Shown piece after piece: positions 34,225 through 44,186 of a DNA stretch of 64,000 bases. The first letter of the stretch is position 1. Each line of letters begins with the position of its first letter. Origin of the DNA: Chryseobacterium aquaeductus (GTDB lineage Bacteria > Bacteroidota > Bacteroidia > Flavobacteriales > Weeksellaceae); the NCBI RefSeq assembly GCF_905175375.1, contig NZ_CAJIMS010000001.1, positions 1,302,001 to 1,366,000 of the forward strand, given 5' to 3'. The translations under genes were made by a program, and so were the position numbers. Under the pieces are notes generated by a model. The model was not told the origin of the DNA and ran no database searches. It saw only the letters and a list, made by a program, of their open reading frames with translations.

Positions 34225-35163
34225 TTAGATAATAAATTTACTGCTAATCGATTGGTGCTCGTGTACCATCTTCATAACGTCTGCAAATAGTGGGGCGCAA
34301 GATAGCACTTTTATTTTAGATGACAAACCATTTTTCACAGGAATTGAGTCAGTTACAATCACTTCTAGCAATTGAGAGTTCTCAATATTTTCATAAGCCT
34401 TCCCAGAAAGCACTCCGTGGGTAGCCATTGCTCTTACAGATTTCGCACCTTTTTCCATCAAAATACCTGCAGCTTTGCAAAGTGTTCCAGCGGTATCAAT
34501 CATATCATCTATCAAGATTACGTTTTTACCTTCCACATCACCGATAAGGAACATTTCTTCTATTACGTTTGCTTTCTTTCTCTCTTTGTAAGCAATTACG
34601 ACATCAGCACCTAAATGGCCAGCGTAGTTCTTCGCTCTTTTTGCACCACCCATGTCCGGAGAAGCAATCGTAAGGTTATCTAGCTTCATATCTCTGATGT
34701 AATCTACAAAAATCGTAGAAGCATACAAATGATCCACAGGAATTTCAAAAAAGCCTTGAATTTGGTCTGCATGCAGATCCATCGTCATGATTCTTGTTGC
34801 TCCGGCAGCCGTCAAAAGATTTGCCACCAATTTTGCTCCGATTGGTGCTCTTGGTTTATCTTTTCTGTCTTGTCTTGCAAGTCCGAAATACGGCAAAACA
34901 ACAGTAATGCTTTTTGCAGAAGCCCTTTTTGCCGCATCAATCATCAGAAGAAGTTCCAAAAGATTGTCTGCCGGCGGAAATGTAGATCCTATCAGGAAAA
35001 CCCTTCCTCCTCTTACAGATTCATCCAAAACAGGTTCAAATTCCCCATCGCTAAACTCTTGAAAGTTGATTTTCCCTAATGCTTTCCCATAATATTGGGC
35101 AATTTTTTCTGCTAGCTCCTTACTAGTTCTTGTCGAAAATAGATAACTTTGTTGCTCGGCCAT
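34225..35163 (-). CDS. prs: Ribose-phosphate pyrophosphokinase (PRPP synthase)
   Basis: 312 residues. Flexible-loop 'YFGLARQDRKDKPRAPIGAKL', 'MDLHADQIQGFF' and the PRPP-binding 'VILIDDMIDTAGTLCKAA' are all intact. It makes PRPP from ribose 5-phosphate and ATP for purine, pyrimidine, His, Trp and NAD synthesis. Confidence 0.97.
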   Translation of the reverse strand: MAEQQSYLFSTRTSKELAEKIAQYYGKALGKINFQEFSDGEFEPVLDESVRGGRVFLIGSTFPPADNLLELLLMIDAAKRASAKSITVVLPYFGLARQDRKDKPRAPIGAKLVANLLTAAGATRIMTMDLHADQIQGFFEIPVDHLYASTIFVDYIRDMKLDNLTIASPDMGGAKRAKNYAGHLGADVVIAYKERKKANVIEEMFLIGDVEGKNVILIDDMIDTAGTLCKAAGILMEKGAKSVRAMATHGVLSGKAYENIENSQLLEVIVTDSIPVKNGLSSKIKVLSCAPLFADVMKMVHEHQSISSKFII

Positions 35164-35185
35164 TTTTACTTTTTAAAAGATTTTG

Positions 35186-35224
35186 CAAATTTAAAAAAAA
35201 ACCACAAGAATCGTCTTGTGGTTT
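35186..35224 (-). terminator. Terminator of the SGNH gene, adjoining the prs -7 box
   Basis: ACCACAAGA (35201-35209) pairs with TCTTGTGGT (35214-35222); on the minus strand it is followed by TTTTTTTTT. The CAAATTTA at 35186-35193, read on the minus strand as TAAATTTG, is the -7 box of prs and overlaps the end of the T-run, so one gene's terminator abuts the next gene's promoter. Confidence 0.75.
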
Positions 35225-35247
35225 CATTTTTTATTTTTTCCTTTTTT

Positions 35248-36684
35248 TTAAGGGAAGGTAACTCCTGAATATTTATTAGGATCTACCTGTGGTAATGTAG
35301 ATTTGTATTTATTATTAATAGATTTAATAAATTCATTGGCTACAATTGCATAACCTCTTCCAGTGAGGTGTACTCCGTCTAAAGAGAACGTACCACCAGT
35401 GACAAAAGTTGCGGTGTATTTCACTCCATTCCAGGAAATTCCTGATTTAGAGTTTAGTTCTGTCATTTTAGCATTCATATCAACGAAAGCAAGTCCTTTA
35501 GAATCTGCAAGAGACTTAATGGTCGTATTGTAAGCAGCTGTTGCTGTTAATACTTTTGCAGCTTCTGATTCTGTAAGCACCAATTTATCTTCTAATGGAA
35601 CAGAGGTTCCACCACCAGCTTGAGGTGTTAATACCGCACTTGCTGTTAATAAGATATAATCCTTCGATGTAGTCTGTCTGTATTTCGGAAGACCTGGTAC
35701 CGTTGCTAAATCTTTATCTGCGATTACTGCACCGTTTGCTACAGCACCGGCAGTGAACTTAATTAGTCTTTTTTGATATTCAGCATCGTTGATAGCTCCT
35801 AATGCTTTTGCCTGAGCCAAACCTGCGTTATATGTGGCATATCCACCATTTAGCTGAGTTACCTGTGCATCTGTAAGATTAGTAAGTGGCATAGCAGGAA
35901 CTCTTGTAAAGAAAGGAACGCTGGTTACATTCGGAATATTAGCTACAACACCTTTTCTTGTAGTACCTGTCGGAAAAACGGTACTTATCAAAGCGGTATA
36001 TGTATTTGTGAATCCTACACCAACCGCTCCATCAACCGGAGTAATAGGGTTGCTACCATCACCACCCGAAGTTGCATATCCTAAAACATCATTGTTACCA
36101 ATCCAAAGAGAAACAAAAGTAGGATTCTGAGCTAATGCATCACCTACAACAGATGCGGTAGTTGAAGATGCGAATCTTACAAAATACGGGTTTGCGAGTC
36201 CTAAAGGAAGTCCGGCAGGATTACCATAACCCGGTGCCAATAAATGTGAAACTTTAGCTCCCGGAACTCCCATATTCTGATAAGGACCACCAGATGTTAC
36301 ATTGTCTAAAGCTGCGGCAGGGCTATTAGGCACTGGTGTCAATGCACCGTTGACCATTTTAAGTTCAAGTTTTCCGGGAAATCCAGGTAAACCAATAAAT
36401 CCGCCGACGTTATTCGGCATTAAAGGTTGTTTGAATTCTGTTCCTCCTGCAAGCTTCATTTGCATCGCTATCATGCTTGGAAAGGATTCGTTTTGTCCCG
36501 CAGAATATAATGTGCCATCTCTATAGCCAGAAGTTAATGAGTTTCCTAAAGAAATAAACTTAGAAAAATCTGCTTCACCTTTCGTGACAACAATGTCTTT
36601 CACGTCTGTATCAAAATCTGTCTCGCAACTTGTCGTAAAAAACAATGCAGAAACAGCAAGTGTAGATATTATTATTTTTTTCAT
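35248..36684 (-). CDS. SGNH/GDSL-type hydrolase lipoprotein
   Basis: 478 residues with lipobox 'FFTTSC' (Cys20). SGNH blocks: I 'FISLGNSLTSGYRDG' (Ser nucleophile; GNS replaces GDS), III 'WIGNNDVLGYA' (Asn) and V 'SLDGVHLTGRGYAIVAN' (Asp-x-x-His). Likely an outer-membrane-anchored esterase or lipase. It directly follows the FadL-type porin gene (9 bp), suggesting joint uptake and hydrolysis of lipid substrates. Confidence 0.88.
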   Translation of the reverse strand: MKKIIISTLAVSALFFTTSCETDFDTDVKDIVVTKGEADFSKFISLGNSLTSGYRDGTLYSAGQNESFPSMIAMQMKLAGGTEFKQPLMPNNVGGFIGLPGFPGKLELKMVNGALTPVPNSPAAALDNVTSGGPYQNMGVPGAKVSHLLAPGYGNPAGLPLGLANPYFVRFASSTTASVVGDALAQNPTFVSLWIGNNDVLGYATSGGDGSNPITPVDGAVGVGFTNTYTALISTVFPTGTTRKGVVANIPNVTSVPFFTRVPAMPLTNLTDAQVTQLNGGYATYNAGLAQAKALGAINDAEYQKRLIKFTAGAVANGAVIADKDLATVPGLPKYRQTTSKDYILLTASAVLTPQAGGGTSVPLEDKLVLTESEAAKVLTATAAYNTTIKSLADSKGLAFVDMNAKMTELNSKSGISWNGVKYTATFVTGGTFSLDGVHLTGRGYAIVANEFIKSINNKYKSTLPQVDPNKYSGVTFP

Positions 36685-36693
36685 AATTTAAAA

Positions 36694-37941
36694 TTAAAAA
36701 GGATTATAAGATAAACCTAGACCAAGATAGAATGCTTTTGATTTAGCTTGACCGTAGAATCCTAATGCTTTATTGTTTGCCGATCTGCTCTGTAGCATTG
36801 CATATCCACCCGCCAAGTCAACTCCGAATTGCTTATTAAATTTAAGACCTAAACCACCTGTAATAACAAAATTATCAAATGAAGGCGTTTCTGGAATGAA
36901 ATTTTCGTCAGTATAAGGAGACTCATCATAGTAAACTCCCAAACGACCAAAAACCATATTGCTAAACATATATTGAGTTCCTAACCTGTATGTTTTAGCG
37001 TTTCTAAAGTTTTTAGGCGAAACCGAAACTGTAGGATCTGTCTGATTTCCGATTGGAGCATTGGCAAAGTCTAAAGTCAATTTACTATATCTTTCCCAAC
37101 CATGGTAATTAAAATCTGCTGAAATCAACCATTTTGGAGTAACCTTATATGTCAAACCAATGGTATATTCTTCAACCAATGGTAAAGTTGCTGTAAAACC
37201 GTCTTGTCCCGCACTGTTTAATCCCAACAAACCGTTAACTGTATTTTGTGCAGGAACTGTAAATGTTGCAGTTCCTTTTTTAGCTTTCATATCAACTGGT
37301 GAACGGTAAGCAATACTCACATCAAGTTTTGGATCTGGTCTGAAATAAAAACCAAAGCCATAACCATGACCGCTTGCTTTCTCATCCTTAATATTTACAG
37401 TACCTCCAAACTGAGTAACTGCTTTATCCCAATTTACAGTTCCTTTAGCATAAATATAGCTTGCTCCAAAAGATAACCAATCTGCCATTTTCACAGAAAC
37501 CATAGGCTGAAAGTAAAAGCTTTTAAGCTCAAGTTTCTGTACTATTTCTCTGCCTTCCCAATCGGAAGGATACTGAATTGTACTCCCGAAAGGCGTAGAA
37601 AAACTAAAACCGATAGATAGTTTATCAATAGGTTTATAAGCTATTGCAGCATAAATTGGCGTTCCTAACGGATTATCTGTGTCTGTACTTTGCAAAGTAT
37701 TTAAATTCTGAAAAGTTGTTTTATTACTCACGCCAAAGCCTCCTGCAACAATACTTAATTTGGAAGGAATGAATGACATACCTGCAGGATTAAAGAAAGC
37801 AACACTCGCATCATCAGCATGAGCACTTGTATGTGCCATTGCCAATTGTTTTACCCCTTGCAAAGAAACCCTGAAGCCACCCGCATAAGATAAAACTCCA
37901 GCTAACAAAGCAGTTGATATTAATATTTTTTTCATAGACAT
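36694..37941 (-). CDS. OmpP1/FadL/TodX family outer-membrane transporter
   Basis: 415 residues with signal peptide (MKKILISTALLAGVLSYAGG from the second Met at 37935; the ATG at 37941 adds two residues). 'GFRVSLQGVKQLAMAHTSAHADDASVAFFNPAGMSF' is the FadL hatch region with the NPAGM signature, followed by a long beta-barrel ending in 'LGLSYNPF'. It would pass hydrophobic compounds such as fatty acids across the outer membrane. Confidence 0.93.
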   Translation of the reverse strand: MSMKKILISTALLAGVLSYAGGFRVSLQGVKQLAMAHTSAHADDASVAFFNPAGMSFIPSKLSIVAGGFGVSNKTTFQNLNTLQSTDTDNPLGTPIYAAIAYKPIDKLSIGFSFSTPFGSTIQYPSDWEGREIVQKLELKSFYFQPMVSVKMADWLSFGASYIYAKGTVNWDKAVTQFGGTVNIKDEKASGHGYGFGFYFRPDPKLDVSIAYRSPVDMKAKKGTATFTVPAQNTVNGLLGLNSAGQDGFTATLPLVEEYTIGLTYKVTPKWLISADFNYHGWERYSKLTLDFANAPIGNQTDPTVSVSPKNFRNAKTYRLGTQYMFSNMVFGRLGVYYDESPYTDENFIPETPSFDNFVITGGLGLKFNKQFGVDLAGGYAMLQSRSANNKALGFYGQAKSKAFYLGLGLSYNPF

Positions 37942-37954
37942 TTATTATATAATC

Positions 37955-37962
37955 CAAATATA
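37955..37962 (-). promoter_or_regulatory. -7 box of the FadL-SGNH operon
   Basis: TATATTTG on the minus strand, 14 bp before the ATG at 37941. The 270-bp divergent spacer to 38215 holds nothing else but the box at 38152. Confidence 0.5.
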
Positions 37963-38151
37963 AAATTATTTTAACTACTCTTGTTAATTAATCTTAATAT
38001 TTTAAACAAACTCATAAAAGAAAATTATGTTTGAAATAACACTTTTGTTGACCCCACGAATAAGTTGCTAATTACCAACACTTTACAAGCTTCTTATTTG
38101 ATGTAAATTAATACCGTTTAACTTTAAACATTTAAGAAAATAAAGATTTAC

Positions 38152-38159
38152 TATATTTG
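38152..38159 (+). promoter_or_regulatory. -7 box of the ricT-gldH-PBP1A operon
   Basis: TATATTTG, a full match, 56 bp before the ricT ATG. Confidence 0.5.
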
Positions 38160-38214
38160 GAATTGTGTAAAGATAAAAATCAATAAATTTGTAAGATTAA
38201 ATAAATTATAATAT

Positions 38215-39666
38215 ATGAGTTGTGGATGCAAAACATCCGGCGATTCTGCACATTCTTGCGGAACGAAATCCGCGAATGGCTGTGAAAGTGTAAATACCTG
38301 TGGTAATAGTTATAAATTAAGTGTTTTCGATTGGTTATCTAACGTACAAAACCCGGCATCTAACCGATGTGATTACGTGGAAGTTAGATTCAAAAATGAC
38401 AGAAAATCATTTTATAAAAATGTAAACAATATTCCTTTACATATAGGTAGCGTAGTAACAGTAGAATCTAGCCCCGGACATGATGTAGGTGTAGTAAGTC
38501 TCACCGGAGAATTAGTGAAAATTCAGATGAAAAAGAAAAGATTTTCTGACGAAGGATCATTCAAAATATACAGATTGGCTAACCAAAAAGATATTGAAGT
38601 CTGGCAGGAAGCAAGAAAAAAGGAAGAAACCGTAAAGGTTGATGCCAGAAAAATATCTCACAGACTGGGTCTCGAAATGAAGATCACAGACGTGGAATAT
38701 CAAGGTGACGCTTCGAAGGTAACATTCTATTATACAGCAGATAATCGGATCGATTTCAGAATGTTGATAAAGGAATTAGCAGGTACCTTCAGAACCAAAA
38801 TTGATATGAAGCAAATCGGTTTCAGACAAGAAGCCGCAAAAATTGGAGGAATCGGATCTTGTGGAAGAGAATTGTGCTGCTCAACCTGGTTGACAGATTT
38901 CAGATCAGTAAACACCAATGTCGCAAGATACCAGCAACTAAGCATCAATCCTCAAAAATTAGCAGGACAATGTGGAAAGTTGAAATGTTGTTTAAATTAC
39001 GAACTAGATAGTTATCTGGATGCACTAAGCCATTTCCCATCATCATCTACTATGTTGGATACTGAAAAAGGAAGAGCCTTCTGTATTAAAATAGATGTTT
39101 TCAAGAAGAAAATGTGGTTCGCTTACGTAGACAGTTCAATGGCTTGGTACGATTTCGATATTGATTTGGTAAAAAAAATGATCGCTCAAAACAAAAAAGG
39201 AGAAAGAATTCTTCCGCTTGAAGATCTGAAAGTACCGGATATTGCTTTGCCAAGTGTTGATCTTATTCAGGAAAACAGTGTAGACCGTTTTGAGAAGAAA
39301 AACAGAGGAGGAGGTTTCAATAAAAACAGAAATCCGAACCAAAACTCAAATCAAAACAGACCGAATAACAATCAGGGGCCAAGAAAAGATCGTCCGGAAA
39401 GGAATGACAGAAACGAAAGACCGCAAAAAACGGATCGTCCTGCCACAGATAAGTCTGCAAATTCTGAAAGACCAAGGAATACAAATCCTAACGCAAAACC
39501 AAATCAGAACCCGAATCAAAGACCGCCAAAGCCACAACAACAGTCGCAGCAGCCAAAAGTTCAGGTAGAAAATACAGAGGCAAAAGTAAATTCGGATGAA
39601 AGAACGCAACCTCCAAAAAAGAAATTTAAAAAGAAATTTCCTCCCAAAAAAGATAATAATGTATAG
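38215..39666 (+). CDS. PSP1-domain protein (RicT/YaaT-like)
   Basis: 483 residues. A Cys-rich N-terminus (CGC, SCG, GCES, TCG), then the PSP1 core at about 35-330, with the cluster 'GSCGRELCCSTWL' and 'AGQCGKLKCCLNYE', whose Cys residues bind Fe-S in Bacillus RicT. The last ~130 residues are low-complexity Asn/Arg/Pro/Gln, then a Lys-rich end, which suggests RNA binding. In Bacillus the RicAFT complex aids RNA processing; a like role here is inference. The stop overlaps gldH by 8 bp. Confidence 0.88.
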   Translation: MSCGCKTSGDSAHSCGTKSANGCESVNTCGNSYKLSVFDWLSNVQNPASNRCDYVEVRFKNDRKSFYKNVNNIPLHIGSVVTVESSPGHDVGVVSLTGELVKIQMKKKRFSDEGSFKIYRLANQKDIEVWQEARKKEETVKVDARKISHRLGLEMKITDVEYQGDASKVTFYYTADNRIDFRMLIKELAGTFRTKIDMKQIGFRQEAAKIGGIGSCGRELCCSTWLTDFRSVNTNVARYQQLSINPQKLAGQCGKLKCCLNYELDSYLDALSHFPSSSTMLDTEKGRAFCIKIDVFKKKMWFAYVDSSMAWYDFDIDLVKKMIAQNKKGERILPLEDLKVPDIALPSVDLIQENSVDRFEKKNRGGGFNKNRNPNQNSNQNRPNNNQGPRKDRPERNDRNERPQKTDRPATDKSANSERPRNTNPNAKPNQNPNQRPPKPQQQSQQPKVQVENTEAKVNSDERTQPPKKKFKKKFPPKKDNNV

Positions 39667-40120
39667 AATTTTAGGGTCATTAATGCTTATTTTTCTTGTA
39701 GGATGCGGCACTTCGGGAGAAGATGTCATCATGAATCCTATCAATAATAAATGGAGCAAAAAAGCCGAACAGAAATTTAAACTAGAAATTACAGATCCGC
39801 AAAATCCTAAAAATATTATATTTGTTGTAAGAAATAATAATGAATATCCTTACAGCAATATTAGATTTATTGTTAATTTTATAAACCCAAAAAGTAAAAT
39901 TGCTAAAGTGGATACCCTAAATTACATTTTGGCAAAACCAAATGGTGAATGGCTGGGTACAGGATTTGGAGAAACAAAGGAAACTTTATTTCAATATAAA
40001 ACAAATTATAAATTTCCGGAAAAAGGAACCTATGAAATTGGGGTTTTACAGGCAATGCGAAATGACAATCTTCCGGGAATTGAAGACTTAGGTATAAAAG
40101 TAGAAACGGCTAAACCGTAA
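39659..40120 (+). CDS. gldH: Gliding motility lipoprotein GldH
   Basis: 153 residues from the ATG at 39659, giving a lipobox 'IFLVGC' (Cys16); the frame continues upstream only inside ricT. 'PYSNIRFIVNFINPK' and the ending 'NDNLPGIEDLGIKVE' are GldH features. It is needed for gliding and linked to type IX secretion in Flavobacterium johnsoniae. The order PSP1-gldH-PBP1A is typical of flavobacteria. Confidence 0.88.
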   Translation: MYRILGSLMLIFLVGCGTSGEDVIMNPINNKWSKKAEQKFKLEITDPQNPKNIIFVVRNNNEYPYSNIRFIVNFINPKSKIAKVDTLNYILAKPNGEWLGTGFGETKETLFQYKTNYKFPEKGTYEIGVLQAMRNDNLPGIEDLGIKVETAKP

Positions 40121-40126
40121 TTATAC

Positions 40127-42508
40127 ATGAACGAAAACACACAAAATACAGGAAATAAGGGAAAAACTTTCCCACTTCCTCCTAAAAAAAACAGTAAAAA
40201 TACAGCATGGAGAAGATGGGTCAAATTCATTTGGGTCGGCTTTATTGCAGTAGTTTTGGGAATTTCCGGACTTTTCTTCGCTGTTTCTCAAGGATTTCTT
40301 GGGGATATGCCAGACGTAAAAGAACTTGAAAATCCCGATATTTACGTAGCATCACAGATTATTTCTTCTGATGGAATTGTTTTAGGCAAATTTGAGAAAG
40401 AAAAAACTCAGCCTGTAACTTATCAGGAGCTTCCTCCTCATCTTATTTATGCACTTCAGGCTAAGGAAGATGAGCGCTTTAAAGAACATTCGGGAATTGA
40501 TTTAAAGTCAATTTTAAGAGCGGTGAGATTTGGAGGTGAAAGAGGCGGAGGTTCTACTATTACTCAGCAGCTTGCAAAGCTATTGTTTACCGGTGCCGCT
40601 TCGCAGAATAAGGTAAAGCGAGCAATACAGAAACTTAAAGAATGGGTAGTAGCCGTAAGTTTGGAAAAAAGATACACTAAGGAAGAAATTATTACCCAAT
40701 ACTTCAACAAGTTCGATTTCCTTTTCAATGCAAATGGCGTTGAAATGGCTTCAAGAGTTTACTTTAATAAAAAAACATCGGAGCTTACATTACCTGAGGC
40801 AGCTACCTTTGTTGCGATGCTGGAAAATCCTAGGAAAAACAATCCTTACAGATACCCAGAAAGAGCAAAAGAAAGAAGAGATGTTGTTTTAAAACAAATG
40901 CTTGAAACCGGATACATTGATAGTACTACTTACGAAAAAGCAATTTCCACATCAATAAGTGTAGATTTTCATCCAATAGAAAATATTAATGATAACCATT
41001 CTGCCTATTTTAAGTTTTACTTGAAGAAAGAAATCGACAAATATGTGGTTGATTATGAGAAGGAAACAGGAAAACAACTGAATCTTTATAAAGACGGTTT
41101 AAAAATTTATGTTACTCTTGATTCTAAAATGCAACAATATGCTGAGGAAGCAATCAAAGAACATCTTACTGATCTTCAGAAGAGATTTGATGCTGAACAA
41201 AGAGGCAGGAAAAACAGACCTTTTTATTTAATTTCTGACAAGCAGGCGAACGATATCATGATGCAGGCTGTCAGAAGAACAGGACGTTACAAATTATTAA
41301 AGGCCGACAATGTACCTGAGGATTCTATTATGATGGAATTCCATAAACCAATAAAAACCTCTCGTTTCACATGGGCAGGCGAAGAAGAAGTAGAAATGTC
41401 ACCTTGGGACTCTATCAGATATCACAAACAGATTGCACAGGCAGGTTTAATGTCAGTAGTTCCAGGAACCGGTGAAATTAAAGCTTGGGTAGGAGGTATA
41501 GACTGGCAACATTTCCAATACGATCACATTAAACAAGGAAAAAGACAGGTAGGCTCTACATTTAAACCCTTCGTTTATGCTACGGCTATTATGAAATTAG
41601 GTTTAACGCCTTGTTCTACCATATCAAACGCTAGCTTCAACAAAGGAAGTTATCATGTTCCGGGCAGAGGAGGAATGCTAACATTAAAAGATGCTTTAGC
41701 CCATTCTCAAAACCCTGTGGCGCTAAGACTTGCTGAAATGTCCGGCACTCAGAGTGTCATTCAGACTGCAAGAGATTTGGGTGTAACTGAAGAAATATCT
41801 ACAAGTTTGCCGATGGCCTTAGGTTCTTCTGACATTACAATTTATGAAATGGTAGGTGCTTACAGCACTTTTGCTAACTATGGCAACTACAATAAACCGG
41901 AAATGATCTGGAGAATTGAAGATGCCAACGGAAGAGTGATCAAAGAAGTAAATGCAGAGCCGAAAGAGGTGATGAACCCTAATTATGCATACACAATGAT
42001 CGAACTGATGAAAGGCGTAGCGCAGTTTGGTACTGCTTCGGGAGAACTTGGAAGAAAAGGTATTTCTAAAGATGTGGAAATCGCCGGCAAAACGGGTACT
42101 ACACAGAATAATTCAGACGGTTGGTTTATGGGAATTACTCCAAAATTAGCAACTGGAGCCTGGGTAGGATGGGAAGACAGAGCAACCCACTTTTGGGGAA
42201 CTGGTGAAGGACAAGGAGCAAAAATGGCATTGCCGATTTGGGCAATTTACATGAAGAAAGTTTGGGCAGACAAATCGCTTAAGATATCTCCAGAAGATAA
42301 ATTTGTAAAACCAGGTGATTGGAAAGACGGCTGTACAAACCTCCAAGGATTGAGCGGCGGATACGGTGATGATGGAGGATTGCAGACTATTGATCAAATC
42401 AAGAATCCAAAACCGGCAGATCCTACTCCAAAAAACAATTCTGGTAAAAAAGAAGACAACATCAATGAAAATCTGAATTCCAGTGAGGAAATAGATTTTA
42501 ATAAATAA
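40127..42508 (+). CDS. Penicillin-binding protein 1A (bifunctional)
   Basis: 793 residues: one transmembrane helix (about 33-55), GT51 glycosyltransferase ('AKEDERFKEHSGID' with catalytic Glu, 'GGSTITQQLAKLLF'), then transpeptidase with SxxK ('GSTFKPFVYA'), SxN ('SQNPVALR') and KTG ('AGKTGTTQNN'). Polymerises and crosslinks peptidoglycan. It begins 6 bp after gldH and ends in a Lys/Asn/Glu-rich tail. Confidence 0.95.
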   Translation: MNENTQNTGNKGKTFPLPPKKNSKNTAWRRWVKFIWVGFIAVVLGISGLFFAVSQGFLGDMPDVKELENPDIYVASQIISSDGIVLGKFEKEKTQPVTYQELPPHLIYALQAKEDERFKEHSGIDLKSILRAVRFGGERGGGSTITQQLAKLLFTGAASQNKVKRAIQKLKEWVVAVSLEKRYTKEEIITQYFNKFDFLFNANGVEMASRVYFNKKTSELTLPEAATFVAMLENPRKNNPYRYPERAKERRDVVLKQMLETGYIDSTTYEKAISTSISVDFHPIENINDNHSAYFKFYLKKEIDKYVVDYEKETGKQLNLYKDGLKIYVTLDSKMQQYAEEAIKEHLTDLQKRFDAEQRGRKNRPFYLISDKQANDIMMQAVRRTGRYKLLKADNVPEDSIMMEFHKPIKTSRFTWAGEEEVEMSPWDSIRYHKQIAQAGLMSVVPGTGEIKAWVGGIDWQHFQYDHIKQGKRQVGSTFKPFVYATAIMKLGLTPCSTISNASFNKGSYHVPGRGGMLTLKDALAHSQNPVALRLAEMSGTQSVIQTARDLGVTEEISTSLPMALGSSDITIYEMVGAYSTFANYGNYNKPEMIWRIEDANGRVIKEVNAEPKEVMNPNYAYTMIELMKGVAQFGTASGELGRKGISKDVEIAGKTGTTQNNSDGWFMGITPKLATGAWVGWEDRATHFWGTGEGQGAKMALPIWAIYMKKVWADKSLKISPEDKFVKPGDWKDGCTNLQGLSGGYGDDGGLQTIDQIKNPKPADPTPKNNSGKKEDNINENLNSSEEIDFNK

Positions 42509-42528
42509 ATTTTTAATAACTATCATAA

Positions 42529-42558
42529 GACCTTTCAATCACTGAAAGGTCTTTTTTT
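42529..42558 (+). terminator. Terminator after PBP1A
   Basis: GACCTTTCA (42529-42537) pairs perfectly with TGAAAGGTC (42543-42551), then TTTTTTT. Confidence 0.9.
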
Positions 42559-42583
42559 GTCTTTGTTTTCTTAAATTTGAAAC

Positions 42584-44125
42584 ATGAATATCAAGAATAT
42601 CAAACAACCATTCATAGAAATTTTTCCAGGTGATTTTTCTAAAAATCCCGCTCAAAGAAACACACCAAAAGTCTTATTCTCTACTATTAATCCTGTAGGA
42701 TATGATGAGCCAAAATTAATTGCTTTCAATGAAAAACTTTCTGAAGAGATTGGTTTAGGAAAATTAAATGAAACTGATATCGATTTCCTGGTGGGAAATA
42801 ATTTACCTGAAAACATAAAAACGTACTCAACTGCCTACGCCGGACATCAGTTTGGAAATTGGGCAGGACAGCTAGGTGACGGCAGAGCCATCCTTGCGGG
42901 AGAAATAGAAAACGAAAGCGGGCAGAAAACAGAAATCCAGTGGAAAGGCGCAGGAGCAACTCCATATTCCAGACACGCAGATGGAAGAGCCGTTCTAAGA
43001 TCTTCCGTCAGAGAATATTTGATGAGTGAAGCAATGTACCATTTAGGAGTTCCCACGACTAGAGCTTTAAGTTTAAGCTTTACAGGAGAAAAAGTAGTTC
43101 GCGACATGATGTACAGCGGAAATCCTCAAGAAGAAAAAGGTGCCGTAGTAGTAAGAACTGCAGAAAGTTTTTTGCGTTTCGGACATTTTGAATTGATGTC
43201 AGCACAAAAGGAAATTGATACTTTACAAAAACTTGCAGATTTTACAATTAAAAATTATTTCCCTGAAATCACTTCCGAAGGCGAACAAAAATATAAAGAT
43301 TTCTTTCAATCAGTTTGCACAAAAACTGCGGATCTCATGGTTGAATGGTTCAGAGTAGGTTTTGTACATGGAGTAATGAATACGGATAACATGTCTATTT
43401 TGGGTTTGACGATTGACTATGGACCGTTTTCGATGATGGATGAATATGATTTGAATTTCACACCCAACACAACAGATCTTCCTGGCAGAAGATATGCTTT
43501 TGGGAAACAAGGTCAGATTTCACAATGGAATCTCTGGCAACTCGCCAATTCCTTTTTCCCATTAATTAAAGATGAAAAGTTCCTTGAAGACACATTGAAT
43601 TGGTACGGAACCTATTTTTGGGAAGCTCACGATAAAATGCTTTGCAGAAAATTTGGCTTTGATGAATTGAAAGAAAATGATGAAGAATTTTTCAGCAACT
43701 GGCAAGGTTTGATGCAGGAACTTCAACTCGACTACACTCTGTTTTTCAATTTATTGCAAAAATTAGATAAGATTTCTGATTTAAAAACTTATTTTCAAAA
43801 AATATCTTACAAGATTTTAGATGAAATTAAAATAATTAAAGTTGAAGATTTTATCGAACAATATCATGTAAGACTTTCAAAAAACACAATTTCAAAAGAA
43901 GAATCTTTGAATTTAATGAAGAAAACAAATCCCAAATTTCTTCTCAGAAACTACCTTTTGTTTGAATGTATTGAAGAAATCAACGAAGGAAAAACTGAAA
44001 TGCTGGAAAAACTGACCAAAGCTTTAGAAAATCCTTATGATGAAATTTTTCCTGAATTTTCAGTAAAAAGGCCTTCAAAGTATCATGACATCAGTGGATG
44101 TTCCATGCTTTCATGTAGTTCGTGA
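42584..44125 (+). CDS. selO: Protein adenylyltransferase SelO (YdiU)
   Basis: 513 residues. Pseudokinase-fold motifs: 'AGHQFGNWAGQLGDGRA', 'IQWKGAGATPYSRHADGRAVLRSSVREYLMSEAM' and 'HGVMNTDNMSILGLTIDYGPF' (metal-binding Asn and Asp). It AMPylates protein hydroxyl groups in oxidative stress response. The C-terminal Sec position of eukaryotic SelO is here Cys ('SGCSMLSCSS'), the normal bacterial form. Confidence 0.95.
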   Translation: MNIKNIKQPFIEIFPGDFSKNPAQRNTPKVLFSTINPVGYDEPKLIAFNEKLSEEIGLGKLNETDIDFLVGNNLPENIKTYSTAYAGHQFGNWAGQLGDGRAILAGEIENESGQKTEIQWKGAGATPYSRHADGRAVLRSSVREYLMSEAMYHLGVPTTRALSLSFTGEKVVRDMMYSGNPQEEKGAVVVRTAESFLRFGHFELMSAQKEIDTLQKLADFTIKNYFPEITSEGEQKYKDFFQSVCTKTADLMVEWFRVGFVHGVMNTDNMSILGLTIDYGPFSMMDEYDLNFTPNTTDLPGRRYAFGKQGQISQWNLWQLANSFFPLIKDEKFLEDTLNWYGTYFWEAHDKMLCRKFGFDELKENDEEFFSNWQGLMQELQLDYTLFFNLLQKLDKISDLKTYFQKISYKILDEIKIIKVEDFIEQYHVRLSKNTISKEESLNLMKKTNPKFLLRNYLLFECIEEINEGKTEMLEKLTKALENPYDEIFPEFSVKRPSKYHDISGCSMLSCSS

Positions 44126-44186
44126 AAAAAAACATGAAATTAAATATATTTCATAATATTTTTTTTAATTTTATAAAAAATATATT

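Noticed and set aside
39290..39568. 92-codon frame inside the ricT-like gene
   Set aside because: It is a shadow of the low-complexity Asn/Arg/Gln tail in another frame, full of Ile, Lys and Thr repeats.
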